Below, one piece after another: positions 36,350 to 47,190 of a stretch of DNA of 64,000 bases. The stretch lies in the NCBI GenBank assembly GCA_002917775.1, contig KZ627161.1, positions 2,161,205 to 2,225,204 of the forward strand. Direction: 5' to 3'. The translations under genes were made by a program, and so were the position numbers. Each line of letters begins with the position of its first letter. The stretch's first letter is position 1. The notes under the pieces are model-generated. The model saw only the letters and a program-made list of their open reading frames with translations, was not told where the DNA came from and searched no databases. The stretch is from Glaciozyma antarctica PI12 (lineage: Eukaryota; Basidiomycota; Microbotryomycetes; Kriegeriales; Camptobasidiaceae).

Positions 36350-37370
36350 TCACTTTTTGGGAACGATCTCCTTCCTAGGCTTCTTCTCGTAGCACGATAT
36401 GCACAGCTCCTCCTTGTTGACTTCGATGCGGTATTTCTTGCATACGGCGCAGCTTGGAAAGAGGTAGGGCGTCAGCGGCGAGCTCGCTCGAGCGAGAGGA
36501 TACGAAGACGCACAAGTCCTTCTTGCTAGAGCGAGCCTCGCTGCCGTGCTTTGAGCAGTAGCCACCATTCCCATATAGGCGCTGGGCAGAAACCTCTTCA
36601 GAGATTAACGAGAGCGGCAGGCGAAACGTCAGACGTACCGGCTTGAGGCAGTCCTCGTCGATGCAGGTCTCGACGCCTTCGCCTCCCTTCGACGAGCTGG
36701 CGCCACGCGACGTCCCGGAAGCAGCAGTGCTCGACGAGGATGCCTTCGCCCTGGATGAGGACCCCTTGGGAGCCGACGAGGACGTGGTGAAGGGCTTGCC
36801 GACGCCCGACGAGTTGACGTCCTTGATCTTGCGGAAGTCCGGAAGGACGATCTTGCCAGGCGTAGGCTGGGGGAAGACGACAGGCTTGGGCTTGGGTCGA
36901 ATGAGATTGGCGGGCCTGTGCTTGGACGAAGCGACCTTTGCAGGCTTGGGCTTGGGTGCAGGCTTGAGCTTCGTCGCGCAAGACGATGGGAACGTGAGGC
37001 GCGGAACGTCTGTTTTAGAGAGATCAACGTCGCAAGATTGAGTACCCTGGGACGAGGACGCGCCAGAACGACGGGGAGAGAAGCTCTCGCAGCAGCAAAG
37101 TCGGGAGTGACTAGCGAGGTTCGCCTTGTGCGCGCGAATCTTGACGCCCAGGACGTCGTCTTTTTCAGCTTCGTTCCTTTGACGAGGACTCTGAATCCAG
37201 TTCTTCTCGAAATCGAGTCCCTCTCCAGTGAACGAACGAGCGAACGAGCGAACGAGGCGCCAAAGTTGCCTGCTCAGTTCCGCTAGCTGCGTCTCTTTCG
37301 ATGGAGAGATCGAGTTCAACGCCGTAGCTCTACTCGAGTTGGCACGCTCGATTCTCATTGTTGGGTCCAT
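36350..37370 (-). CDS. Small Cys-rich, probably zinc-binding protein of unknown function
   Basis: I do not recognise the family. From the 3' end the exons are well supported. CIDEDCLKP joins RLYGNGGYCSKHGSEARSSK over a GTACGT...CCCAG intron. A second intron then leads to CAVCKKYRIEVNKEELCISC and YEKKPRKEIVPKK. Four cysteine pairs or Cys-His sets (C-x4-C, C-x2-H, C-x2-C, C-x2-C) suggest a two-zinc fold. The central part is Lys/Pro-rich (KLKPAPKPKPAKVASSK) and then Ser-rich, so nuclear and disordered. The start is uncertain: MDPTMRIERANSS at 37370 is used here, but an in-frame opening extends upstream to 37559, and a short additional intron is possible near 37000-37050. Confidence 0.55.
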
Positions 37371-38541
37371 TCTCGTGCGGATTGCGACAGGGAGGCGAGA
37401 ACGGTGAGGGCGAGGTTCGCATCTCCACCCCATCTCCTCGAGGCCTTCGACGCGGCGTTCTTTCGCTTTCTCGGCTGATGCTTCACGACAGAATAGGAAG
37501 CAGGAACAGAAATACGATTCGCAACAGATCTGCAGGCACTGCGATATTTTAGCTCGCACTGTTCCTCTCGGAGGAGGAGAAGCGACTCGAACGCGAATCC
37601 CCTCGCGATCCCTCCTTCTCCCCTCAACCTGCTTCTCTGCCGCTCGTTACCAACTCCTCTGCTCAGTCTTGTCAGCTTAAACTAGACGCTCCTTTCTTTG
37701 AACGAGCGAGCGATGATTCTGGTCGCGGACGAGGACTTCGGCAGCGAAGCGTGTGAAGCTGAGCAGCTCGTCTCTCCCAGGCGTCGCTCTCCTCCTCGCC
37801 TCAGCGTCCTTCTTAAGGCGTTGCCACTGCTACCACGGCGAGTCTGCTTCTGCTTTTGTCTGCTCCCGCGCAGGCACCTCCTCTCAGCTTCGCAGATCGA
37901 CTTTCATCGTCAAGACACCCCCACTCCTCGTGCACGTCGAGAAAGCCCACTCCATAATCGCTCTCCGCCGACCCCTCCAACCAGCTTCCGGCGACCCCAC
38001 CCCTCCAAGCCTGCGGCATCAGCTCCTCCCGCCCCAGCTCCCGCTCCATCTCCCTACCGATAGCCCGAACGGCTCAAACCTCCCCACCACGCTCCTCTCC
38101 CTCTCTGGCGCCCTTCGCTGCAAATCACTGAGGTGAGGAACTGCGGACGGCCTGAAAATGCGGGGGAGGGAAAGGAGGGGGAAGAAGGGGGAGGGAGGGA
38201 GGAGAGGGAGGGAGGAGAGCGGTCCTGGCAGTGCTCCTAGTGCTGTTCAGCTACGGCAGAGTCGCTGGGGAGGGCGTCGTCGGCGTCGAGGTCGGGAAGG
38301 AGAAAGGCCCTATCGTCCGCCGTCGGGCGAAATCGAGAAACTCTCGACTCTTCGACTCTTCACTTCCTGCCCTCTGCTTCCTCTGCCTCCGTGCTCAGGC
38401 CTTCCGTTCGGATACACACCCATATCACCAGCTGCTCAAGGTGACAGGACCACAGCGGCGACAGGTACGCTCCTTCTCCGTCTGCCTACCCGGTTCAAGC
38501 TCACTCGTCCCCGCACCAACAGAGTCGACCCTCTACAACCG
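37371..38541. other. Divergent intergenic region before F-box/YccV copy B
   Basis: About 1.2 kb. A frame from 37753 begins like a signal peptide (MKLSSSSLPGVALLLASASF) but continues as low-complexity sequence without splice support, so it is not called. An open frame continues upstream of the F-box ATG, but its translation is simple Gly/Arg/Glu repeats. Confidence 0.45.
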
Positions 38542-40564
38542 ATGCCACACCACCTCCCCACCGAAGTCATCGAGCATATCCTCTCCTTTCTACCCCCTCT
38601 CGACCCTCTCTCCGTCCCCACCCTCCTCGCCTGCACCCTCGTCTCGAAACGCCTCTCCTCCATCTCGCACTCCTCTCTCGCCTGGACCCCCCATCTCGCC
38701 CGCTGGACCGACGTCAAGCGGGGTCTTCCCTCGGCGAACGATATCGGTGCACAGCCGTACTACAAGCTACGACATGGGCTCGACAGGGAAGCGGTCAGCC
38801 TCGTCAAGAACCTCGCGCAGGCGACTCATGGCCGCACGGGAACGATCGAGAAGCTCGTCGACTTGTCACTCAACGTCGTCGATAGGCTGAGGGAGGCGAC
38901 GAGGATGGAGGACCGGGAGCAGCCCGAGGAGTGGATGGCGATGCGGTACTGGGCGACCAAGGCTTTGGGAGTCATCATGCGCGCGGCGGCGGTCGAGACG
39001 TGGGAGCGGATAAGGGAGGAAGAGGACGACGAGAGTCTGTTTGATGCTGTCGCTGGGTTCTCTGTGCACCGTGGTGCCAGTCCTGCCCAGGTGCGTTCCA
39101 CTTCACCGCCATCGGGACCATTCGCTGATCTTTTTTTCGTCGATTGCTGACAGATGAAGCGCGACGTCGACGAGCTCAAGGTTGTCGCTCGTATCGTTGG
39201 CAAGCAGCTCGTCGACCCTACCCTCTCGAAGAACTCGTTCGACCACCTCAGCACCATCACCTTCCACCTCTGGGGCGTCATGCGGGACTTTGCCGTCGCT
39301 CAAGGCGCGAACGTGCGTTTCTTCCTCAATCTCCCTCCTTCTCCGCTGACATGTCACACCACAGCCCTTTATGCACACGGTTCCCGACAAGCGAAAGCGC
39401 TGGGATCAACCACGAGAAGCGAACGCGCCTCCCTCGATCTTCTGGATCGGCATCCTCCCCGTCGCCGTCTTCATCTCTCTCGTCAACTCTCTCCCCGTCG
39501 AATGCGACATCAAAGCACGCGTCATCAGTACCCGCTCTCCTATCATTGCCGTCGCTCGGAGGTCGGACAAGGAGGGCGAGGAAGATTGGCACTACATGGT
39601 CGGCCCACCTCCGCAGGCGATTCGAAGTCGAGCGACGTTCGAGTCTATCGCCCGCGGTGCCAGCGCTTCCTTCTCGAGCGAAGGGTTCGCCCAGATGCTC
39701 TCTCCTGGTTCCGCCGCTCAGATGGTACGTCCGTCCCTCTCTCGCCGTCGAACCTCGCTAACCCCCGCTGACGCAGGCCATCACTCTCGCGCGCAACATT
39801 TCCCGACCCTTCCTCGACGCACCCCCCGGCAAAGCTCTCGGCCCAACGATGTACGCCGTCCTCTCCTCGACCCTCCTCGCTCCCTCCTCCGAAGTCTCTC
39901 CCGACGCCTACACCTCCATCTTCCGCGAAACGGAGCGTTCGTTCCCTTACGACGTCTCGACGGTCCAGCGGTACTTCTTCCCGCGGTGCGACGAGGCGGT
40001 GAGGAGTAACCTCTTCGCCATCTGCGAGAACATCCTCCTTATTGAGGCGGAGGCGCCGGCGACCGAGTTGGAGAATTGGGTCTGTAAACCCCGCTTCAAG
40101 GTCGGGCAGATCGTGACGCGCGAAGGGAGTGGAGTTTGTGTCGTTTGCCAGAGCATGCAGATTGGTGGAGAGTGGGCCAGTGCGTTTCTCGGTTCCTCTC
40201 TTCCTCGTCGTCGTCGGAGCTGATGCGAACGAACAGACGATTACGGTATGGACGACGGCTACGTCCTAACTCCCGAACAACGCATGTCCATCTCCTACTT
40301 TGTCGTACGTCCCTCCTCCCCTCCTCTCTTCCTCGCTGACCCCCACGCACGCAGCTCGACGTGAATGGCGAATTAATGGAAGTAGCCGAAGACGTCCTCA
40401 ACGCCGAAGTTTCCGACCGACCAGTAGGGAGCGTCCTCCTTGCTCGGGGTGTCCATGCGTTGGAGAGGGCGCCGGATACGGGGAGGTACTTTAGGGCGAG
40501 GGAGGGGATGAAGATGCTGCCGTCGGCGTGGTGGAAGAGTGAGGATCCGGGACCGTGCGTATAG
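38542..40564 (+). CDS. F-box protein with C-terminal YccV-like (FBXO21-type) domain, copy B
   Basis: The N-terminal F-box reads MPHHLPTEVIEHILSFLPPL and continues LACTLVSKRLSSISHSSLAW. The helical middle region (NLAQATHGRTGTIEKLVDLS and MRYWATKALGVIMRAAAVET) aligns closely with copy A at 19861-21880 on the opposite strand. The C-terminal YccV-like domain reads PRFKVGQIVTREGSGVCVVC, then GEWANDYGMDDGYVLTPEQR, MSISYFVLDVNGELMEVAED and GRYFRAREGMKMLPSAWW. In bacteria the YccV fold binds hemimethylated DNA and modulates Clp proteolysis; in FBXO21-like proteins it is joined to an F-box and serves SCF ubiquitination. Introns are short and canonical. The frame stays open throughout, and the copy looks intact. 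Confidence 0.82.
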
Positions 40565-41588
40565 ATTGAAGGTGTTGCTTCTAGAGGAGTGGGAATAGAT
40601 CTTGTCGTTCTAGTGAGAGCGTGCTTTTAGAAAAGTGGGAGAGATGCGAGGAGAGAGGAGATTGCGGGGACGAAGTTCGTTCGAGGACCGAATCATGCTC
40701 GCTCAATAGCGAAGGTCAAAGGATCGGAACGAAGACCTGGAGAAAGGATTCGATTGGGCTTCGGAGCCTGCGAACTCGAGACAGCGAGGAAGCAGCTCCG
40801 CCCGCGAGGAGGCGTCGCAAGCGAGAGTTCTGAGCTGGTTGTTGACTGGAGACGCTTGAAAGTCTTGCTTCGCTGTGGATAGCTTCTTATATCGCCTTCA
40901 GCAGTGAATGAACGCGCAGGAGGCAGCGGGACGAAATCGGGAGAGCTAGCGAGGAAAGCAAGGAAGAAGGTCGGGCGAAGCACGGCACTACGCTCCTCGA
41001 CGCGATGAAATGAGGTCAGGCGCTGTCCAGAGCCTTTAATGACCTGCCAGCACACTCTCCCACACGCGACGCCTTCCCAAACCTCGCCACTGTACCGGCG
41101 TCGCCTGAGGGTTCCTCGGAAGGAGCTGTTCCGTGCTCGCTGCCCGACCCTCTTCCGCCTGGATCATTTGCCTTCTCAGCTTTGCTCTATGATTCTCGAA
41201 AGTCTTTTCCAAGGCTGGACAGCAAGAGGTTCGAGGGATGCCGATTTAATTTAGAGTAATGTCTAAGGGGGGTAAATCAATTAAAGAGTGCGTCTGAAAT
41301 CGACTTCGGGTTGAATTTGCTCGCCTTGGGCTTCTTCCCTTCGTACCCAAGTCTCGACTCGTCCTACCCGTAAGTTTGAGGCCGCCGCACTACCAGTCAG
41401 CACAGGAGGAACTGCCGCTCGAGGGATTGGCGTGGAGGAGGGACCAGCGGGTGGAGGAGGAGGGAGGGGAAGAAAGAGGAGGGACGGGGGAACCTCTGCT
41501 CGGACAGAGGGAGGAGCAGGGAACGACGACCACGACGACGAGGAACAGCGCGCTAACCAACTTGTGTCCACGTACAGGTCCCTTCGAA
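40565..41588. other. Intergenic region with the eL32 promoter and leader intron
   Basis: No gene is supported. An AT-rich island at about 41247-41287 stands out from the GC-rich surroundings and may be part of the ribosomal-protein promoter. A probable leader intron occupies 41370-41577. Confidence 0.5.
41370..41577 (+). other. Probable 5'-UTR intron of the eL32 gene
   Basis: A strong GTAAGT donor, a GCTAACC branch-like motif about 25 nt before the end and a CGTACAG acceptor define 208 nt. The acceptor is 11 nt before the start codon. Confidence 0.65.
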
Positions 41589-42132
41589 ATGGCCGCCACT
41601 AGTATCCCCATCGTGAAGAAGCGCACGAAGCCTTTCAAGTGCGTTCGAGTCTTCCCTGCAGAGGGGGTGACCACAGCTAATCACTCTGCCCGCCTCTTCT
41701 GCCTACCTATTCCCCTACCTATCCCCCTCCTCGCCATCTCTCACCCCTCCCTCCTCTCTCGCCCCGCCCTCTCCTCCCTCTCTCAGGCGCCACCAGTCTG
41801 ATCGCTATGCCGGACTCAAGGATTCCACCTGGCGCAAGCCCAAGGGAATCGACAACCGCGTTCGCCGCAGGTTCAAGGGCCAGCTCCCCATGCCCAACAT
41901 CGGATACGGTTCCAACAAGAAGACGCGTCACGTCATGCCCAACGGCTTCAAGCGCTTCCTCGTCAACAACGAGCGCGAGGTCGAGCTCCTCCTCATGCAC
42001 AACGGCACTTTCGCCGCTGAGATCGCCCATGGCGTCAGCAGCCGCAAGCGCGTTGCGATCGTGGAGAAGGCACGCGTGCTCGGTGTCAAGGTCACCAACT
42101 CGAACGCGAGGGTCCGCACCGAGGAGGAATAA
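41589..42132 (+). CDS. RPL32: 60S ribosomal protein eL32
   Basis: Two coding exons (41589-41638 and 41787-42132) encode 131 residues. The product reads [20 protein letters not shown], then [40 protein letters not shown] and [20 protein letters not shown]. This is the full eL32 of the large ribosomal subunit. The coding intron is 148 nt, long for this genome, with a GTGCGT donor and a CTCAG acceptor. Codon choice is strongly C-ending, as in EF-1alpha. Length and ending (EEE) are normal. Confidence 0.96.
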
Positions 42133-43032
42133 GGAGGGTCGAGATGGAGAGGGAGGGAATGAGGGAGGGGGGAGCATCACCATGCGTTGAAAGCAACACC
42201 AGCTTCTGTGCCATGGGTTTGTTTGGGCGGAGACGTGGGAGGGTTGATCGATTTTTTCAAGCGTCGGGGATTCTGCTCGTCTTGGGGCTTGCATGGGAGC
42301 CTTGGGGGCTCTCATTCTCTCAGCAGACTCTGCTTGTGTGGGCGGATTTCGAGCGGGAGGAAGGCAGTTGGGAGGTGTTGAGCGGGGAGAAGCTGAAGGT
42401 GTCCCGCATGAGCAACCGTTGCTCTCTCTGCTTCTTACATCGGCTCTCTCCTTCTGTTCGCTACTGCTTCCCATTCTCTGCTAGACCTCCAACGATACTG
42501 CGACCTTCCGTTCCAACGTCGACTCTTCGACGACTCCGAGTCTACTCATCCCGCCGAATCTCTGGCCACGCTTCGCTCCTTGGTTTGTCTCCACCGTGTG
42601 TAGCTTTGTGAAGAGTATCTGCACGCTGTGAGCTAGCCGCGAACGATGTATAGAGAGGAGGATCTCGGAGAGGGTCCTGGCTAACGAGAGCAAGTCGACC
42701 GTACCTTGCTGGCTCCGTTCTCGCTCTCGCAAATCGCAAATCGACGATGCTACTCTACAGCAATGCACCCTCCAGTCCTGCCCTCGATCCAAGCTCAGAG
42801 AGCAAGAGAGGGTGCCCACCCGCCGACTAGCAACTCGGCTGGCAGAGCGAACGCCTCTCTTGCTCCTCCCACAACGTTACGCTCGACGTCCTCTGCTCCA
42901 TCGCCCTCCGACGACTAGCCACAACAACCTGCTCTCGCTCCCTCCTCTGCTCCAGCTCCAGCTCCAATCCCTCCGGTGAGTCCCCAACCAAGTTCCGCGC
43001 CGACCGCGCTCACCCGCGCTCGTCCAGGCCTC
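42133..43032. other. Intergenic region between eL32 and an F-box gene
   Basis: About 900 bp with no convincing coding segment. The final 200 bases are C/T-rich. An in-frame ATG at 42976 lies upstream of the proposed F-box start, but the extension adds only low-complexity residues. Confidence 0.5.
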
Positions 43033-44687
43033 ATGTCCCCCTCCCCACCCCTCACCCTCCTCTCCCTGCCCCCCGAGCTCCTCACCCCCATCCTCGCCTT
43101 GACCTCACCGACCTCCTCCGACCCAGTCCGCGGCACCCGTCACTCTCTCTCCCAACTCCGCCTCACCTGTCGCGCGCTGCACGAACTCGCTACACCGCTC
43201 TTCTGGGAAGCTGTTGAAGTTCCTGGGGAGTATGAGAGACGAAGATGGAAGTTGGGGCATGCTGAGGCTTTGGGAAAGTTGTTGAGGATTCGGGAGGCGA
43301 GGGAGGGAGTGAGGAGGATGGTGTTTAGAGTCCCGGATGGGAGTTACTTACTCTCTGCGGCGCTGCTGGGGTCGTTTAGGAACCTCTCGACGCTATCGAT
43401 CGTGCGGCACTTTCTCTCTTTCCAGTCGGGGACAGAACTGACGACGACCGAAGCAGATCTTCATTAGACCCGAGACGAGGGAGGTGGCCATCTCGCGCAG
43501 TATCACGCACGGACTCGTCGACCTACCACACCTTACATCCCTCACCCTCTCCGGATTCACAGGGATCGAGGACCCCTCCTTCGCGCTCTCCTCCCTCCAC
43601 CTCTCCTCCCTCGCTCTCATCAACTGCCAGCACCTCCACTCTCTCCTCGGTTATCTACCCTTCGCCAAGTCATTGGAGCTCGTAGCAGACGCTCCGGATC
43701 GTCCTATTGATGTCATGCTCAGTCCGGAGCAGTGGGAGAATCTCGAAAGACTTGAGATCGAGGGAAGCATCTTCACCGATTTCTTCAACACCCCCGGCCT
43801 ACTTCCTACATCCCTCATCAACTCCCTCCGCGTACGTCCTCTCTCCTCCTCCCCCATGTCGAGCGAGACCTGACGACGAAGCGCAGGACCTCCCGCAACC
43901 ACGACACATCTCCTCGCTCGAACTGCGGTACTTCTCCGCCGCAGCTTCAGACGGAATGGAAGTGCTCGCTCGTTTGTGTCCCGAGAAGTTCAGTTTGAGG
44001 ACGCTGAAGGATACGCTCCTCTCCGAGCTCGAGGGCTGGCCTGACGCGCTCTGGGCGCGAACAAGGTCGGCGAAGCTTGACCCCGTCCCTTGGAACGAAC
44101 CCGTGCGTCCTCCCTCTCACTGACTCTTATTTTGCTGAGATCGATTCGTGCAGGCTCTCGTAGCAGCGCAAGTCGTTCGCTGTTTCCCGCTCCTCGAGCG
44201 ACTCGACCTCGCTGCCGAGACGAAATGGCTTGCGGAGGACGTTGCGGAACTGGCGAATCAGCTTACGGTCGTCTTGAGAGGATCGAGGGTACGGAGGCTC
44301 AAGTTGGTCGACATTTACCGCGCGAGTGGGTACGAACTGTCTCGGAGTCCGAGGGAGGACGCGTTCGTCGTCGTCGTGGGTGAGTTCGCTTTCGAGACTT
44401 TGCTGGGACGCGACGCGCTGACTTGGATGGGTGTGATGGAGATTAAAGTACCGAGATCGTCTGAGGTCGAATCTCTGCTCAGAGTTAGGGGCGACTGGGG
44501 CGGTCCCGGAGGTCGCGTGACTGTTTGGACGCGATTCTGCTCTTTACTGGGGATTCTGCGCGCGTTTGGCTGCTTGGACTGGTGCGCTAGGGGTATTGAC
44601 GGTAGCTACACGCTTCTTCGACGCGGTGGAGGAGCGCAGGAGGACGGAGAGGCGCCAGCGAGGGGAACGACGCGAACGAGACTCTAA
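43033..44687 (+). CDS. F-box/LRR-like protein
   Basis: The F-box is N-terminal (LTLLSLPPELLTPILALTSP, then LSQLRLTCRALHELATPLFW). Exon 1 (43033-43401) is joined to 43457 by an intron with a GTGCGG donor, giving STLSI-IFIRPETREVAIS. Leucine-rich repeat-like segments follow: LPHLTSLTLSGFTGI, LHLSSLALINCQHLHSLLGY, WENLERLEIEGSIF, HISSLELRYFSAAA and FPLLERLDLAAETKWLAED. Further introns lie near 43830 and 44105. It probably serves as an SCF substrate receptor. The C-terminal end is uncertain. The frame used here stops at 44687, but a neighbouring frame there (TRFFDAVEERRRTERRQRGE) also looks protein-like. Confidence 0.7.
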
Positions 44688-44907
44688 ATTGCTGATCGTG
44701 TGTGCGAAGATCAATTCTCGCCATTCCTTCATTTCTGCGCCTTTCACATGCAGTCTAGCACTGTTCTGTGAGCTTCTCTCCATCACTCTCTCCTGCTCTC
44801 TTTCCGTTATCTCTCTCACTCCACCTTCCGCCCGCGACACAACCCATCTCCATTCCTCGAGCAGCGACCCGCCCTCCTCCCTCCCGCTGGCTCATTCTCC
44901 CTCAACA

Positions 44908-46597
44908 ATGTAAGCCTCCTCACCTCCTTTCCGTCCATCACACTAACCAACCTCCTCTCCAGGTACTCCGAGTCACTCCCCACTTCTCCCCGCCTCGCTC
45001 CAGCCCCTCTCCCCGTCAAACCTCCCACCGCTCGTCGCTCTCACACTCGCCGACACTCCATCTCCGGCAGTACAGGCTTAGGCGTCGTCCTCCAGCGGGA
45101 ACTCAGCAACCTTCACCGCTGCGCCGCCCGCGTCGCCGCCATTGTCGTCCAAGCCGACGCCGCCGCGAGCAAAGTCAACACGCGCGCGCCGTCGCTCGAG
45201 GTGAAGCGCGAGAATGTCGTCGTCAAGATGCCGCCGTCCAAGCCTTGGACCAAGGCTGTTCCTCGCCTCAAGACTTCGACGGGGACCCAGGTCGACCTTT
45301 CGAGCGAGACGGCCGCACCGCTCAAGGTCAGCCAGCCGCCTGCGAGCTACCAAGCGCACCAGCCTCCGCCGTCGCACCTCCAACTCCCGAGTAACCTCGT
45401 CTACCACCCCTACCCTTCTCCTCCCTACGCGCACGACATGCACCACTACTCCCCTCCTTTCGGGACTATCGACTTGCCCTTCCACTCGCACTCGCCGCCT
45501 TACGCGCCTCACGACCACCCCTTCCACCCTTGCTACGACCCTCAACAGATGTACTACGACCCTCTACTACTCACCCCTCCTTATCACACGCGTCACCCCT
45601 CTTTCGCCACCGACTTTCCCGCCCTCTCGCACCCCTACTCTCCCTCCGAACCGACTATCGACCCAGCATGCTGGAACCTCCCGCCTCAGCACCCTCCGCA
45701 CTTCGTCGACCCTTACTCTCCGTACGCAGCTTCTCCGTACTCGTACGCTCACTGGGGTACTGGGGTACTACCCCGTCTCGGAGCCTGCGTTCGGTCGGAC
45801 GAGCGAGATGGAGGAGGAGGAGGGGATGAAGAATTTAAGGGTTCTGCCGAGGACGCAGACGATGAGGGATTTGGAGAATGGGGCGGTGTTGAGGAGGACG
45901 GGGACGACCAAGTTTTTCGATAAGCAGAAGGTGCGTCGGTCGTTCTTTCGTTCGCTCTCCTCTGCACCTTGCTGACGGTGGCGATCAGGGATTCGGCTTC
46001 ATTCTCCAGGACGACATTGACGAAATTGGCGGTCGAGACAGTACGTTCCTCTCCCCCATCCTCTCGCTCCCTCCCTCGCTGACCCCACACCCCCTCGCAG
46101 TCTTCGTCCACTACACCGCCATCCTCATGAAGAACGGTTTCCGCTGCCTAAACCAAAACGAGCCCGTACGTTCCTCCCTCTCCCCCTCCGCGCTTCCATC
46201 ACTAACCCCTTGGCAGGTCGAATACGACGTCGTCTGTACCGCCGGAGGAGGGTACCAAGCTCTCAACGTCTGTGGTGCTCGCGGAGCTAAGCTGAAGGGG
46301 CTTGTGGAGACGCCGGTGGTGGAGAAGGGGTGGAAGAGGAAGGCCAAGGTGGAGCGTGATGGCGAGTGGGGAGTCGGGGGCGTTTTTTTGGGTCTATTTA
46401 TGCAGGACTTGTTTGTGAGATTTGTGGGGATTTGCAAAAGAATTTTTGAGCTGCGAGGATTGGGGTTGAGGACGAGAGAGAGAGAGATGAGGTGGGAGCG
46501 TGGGAGCGAGATTGAGGCCGAGGGGTCGATATTGGTGAGAGATGGGACGGAGGAGAGGGTTTGCAAGTCGAGAGCCAGCAGGTTTGACGAGAGGTAG
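44908..46597 (+). CDS. Cold-shock-domain protein with Tyr/Pro/His-rich N-terminus
   Basis: The first two bases of the start codon (44908-44909) are separated from the G by an intron (44910-44962), giving MYSESLPTSPRLAPAPLPVK. A basic Ser-rich segment (RRSHTRRHSISGSTGLGVVL) is followed by about 150 residues rich in Tyr, Pro and His (HDMHHYSPPFGTI). The cold-shock domain comes last: TTKFFDKQKGFGFILQDDID, DIFVHYTAILMKNGFRCLNQ and VEYDVVCTAGGGYQALNVCG, with RNP1-like and RNP2-like motifs, split by three introns. Such domains bind single-stranded nucleic acid. Near 45762-45765 the reading frame changes without a good intron; one base fewer in a GGGG run would keep it open (HWGTGYYPVSEPAF). The C-terminal 100 residues are less convincing. 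Confidence 0.65.
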
Positions 46598-47190
46598 GCT
46601 GTCGAAGAGGTCGAGAGGATGCTGGAGCGAGCAGTGGGCTTTCGACTGGGAGCTGGGAGCGATGGAGAAGCGAGGAGGTCGTAGAGCCCGCGACGAACGA
46701 TGCTCACACTACCGTCTGCGATTCCGTACGAAGAAGCACGACTAAGCAGTACCTCCAGCAACGCATGAACCCAGGAACCCATGGCGGCAAAGCAGAGCAG
46801 TGCAGCAACGAGCAACGAAGCAGTACCTCCCTTCAACCACGTCCCTCCCACTTGATGATTCTACTTCATTCTGCCCTGTCAGCCCGGACGATCCCTCTAC
46901 TCCCTCTGTAATTCCTCCGCCCGCCTGCGGTTCAGTCGACTCGAGCCTTCTTCGTCGAGCCGTTTTCGACGGGGGAGGTCTCGCGCCTGGGGAGAAGGCG
47001 TCAGTATGGTGTATCTTTCTGCGCGTCGGAGGGTGCTGAGGAGGTTCACTGATGAACGAAGTGTTGTCATTGCCGACAGCGGGAAGAGGGAACGAAATCT
47101 ATGAGAAACTCTGTACGCCGCTGCGAAACATCTGTCCGACCGACTCCCTCCCTCCTTCCCTCACCGCTCAAGCTAGAAGTGAGGAGCCAC
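46598..47190. other. Convergent intergenic region before TSA1
   Basis: About 590 bp between the stops of the cold-shock gene and the minus-strand peroxiredoxin gene. A minus-strand frame beginning at 46851 starts like a secreted protein but runs antisense into the cold-shock gene without domains; it is not called. Confidence 0.45.

Noticed and set aside
37753-38136. Frame starting MKLSSSSLPGVALLLASASF, signal-peptide-like
   Set aside because: The sequence becomes simple Pro/Ser/Leu-rich text directly afterwards, with no family resemblance, and lies in the promoter of the F-box gene.
38158-38541. N-terminal extension of F-box/YccV copy B
   Set aside because: The in-frame upstream sequence translates to simple Arg/Gly/Glu repeats, whereas the ATG at 38542 aligns with the start of copy A.
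46111-46851. Minus-strand frame that begins like a secreted protein (MGGTWLKGGTASLLVAALLC)
   Set aside because: It runs antisense through the exons of the cold-shock gene, is Ser/Pro/Thr low complexity after the start, and shows no domain. It is most likely a chance frame in GC-rich DNA.
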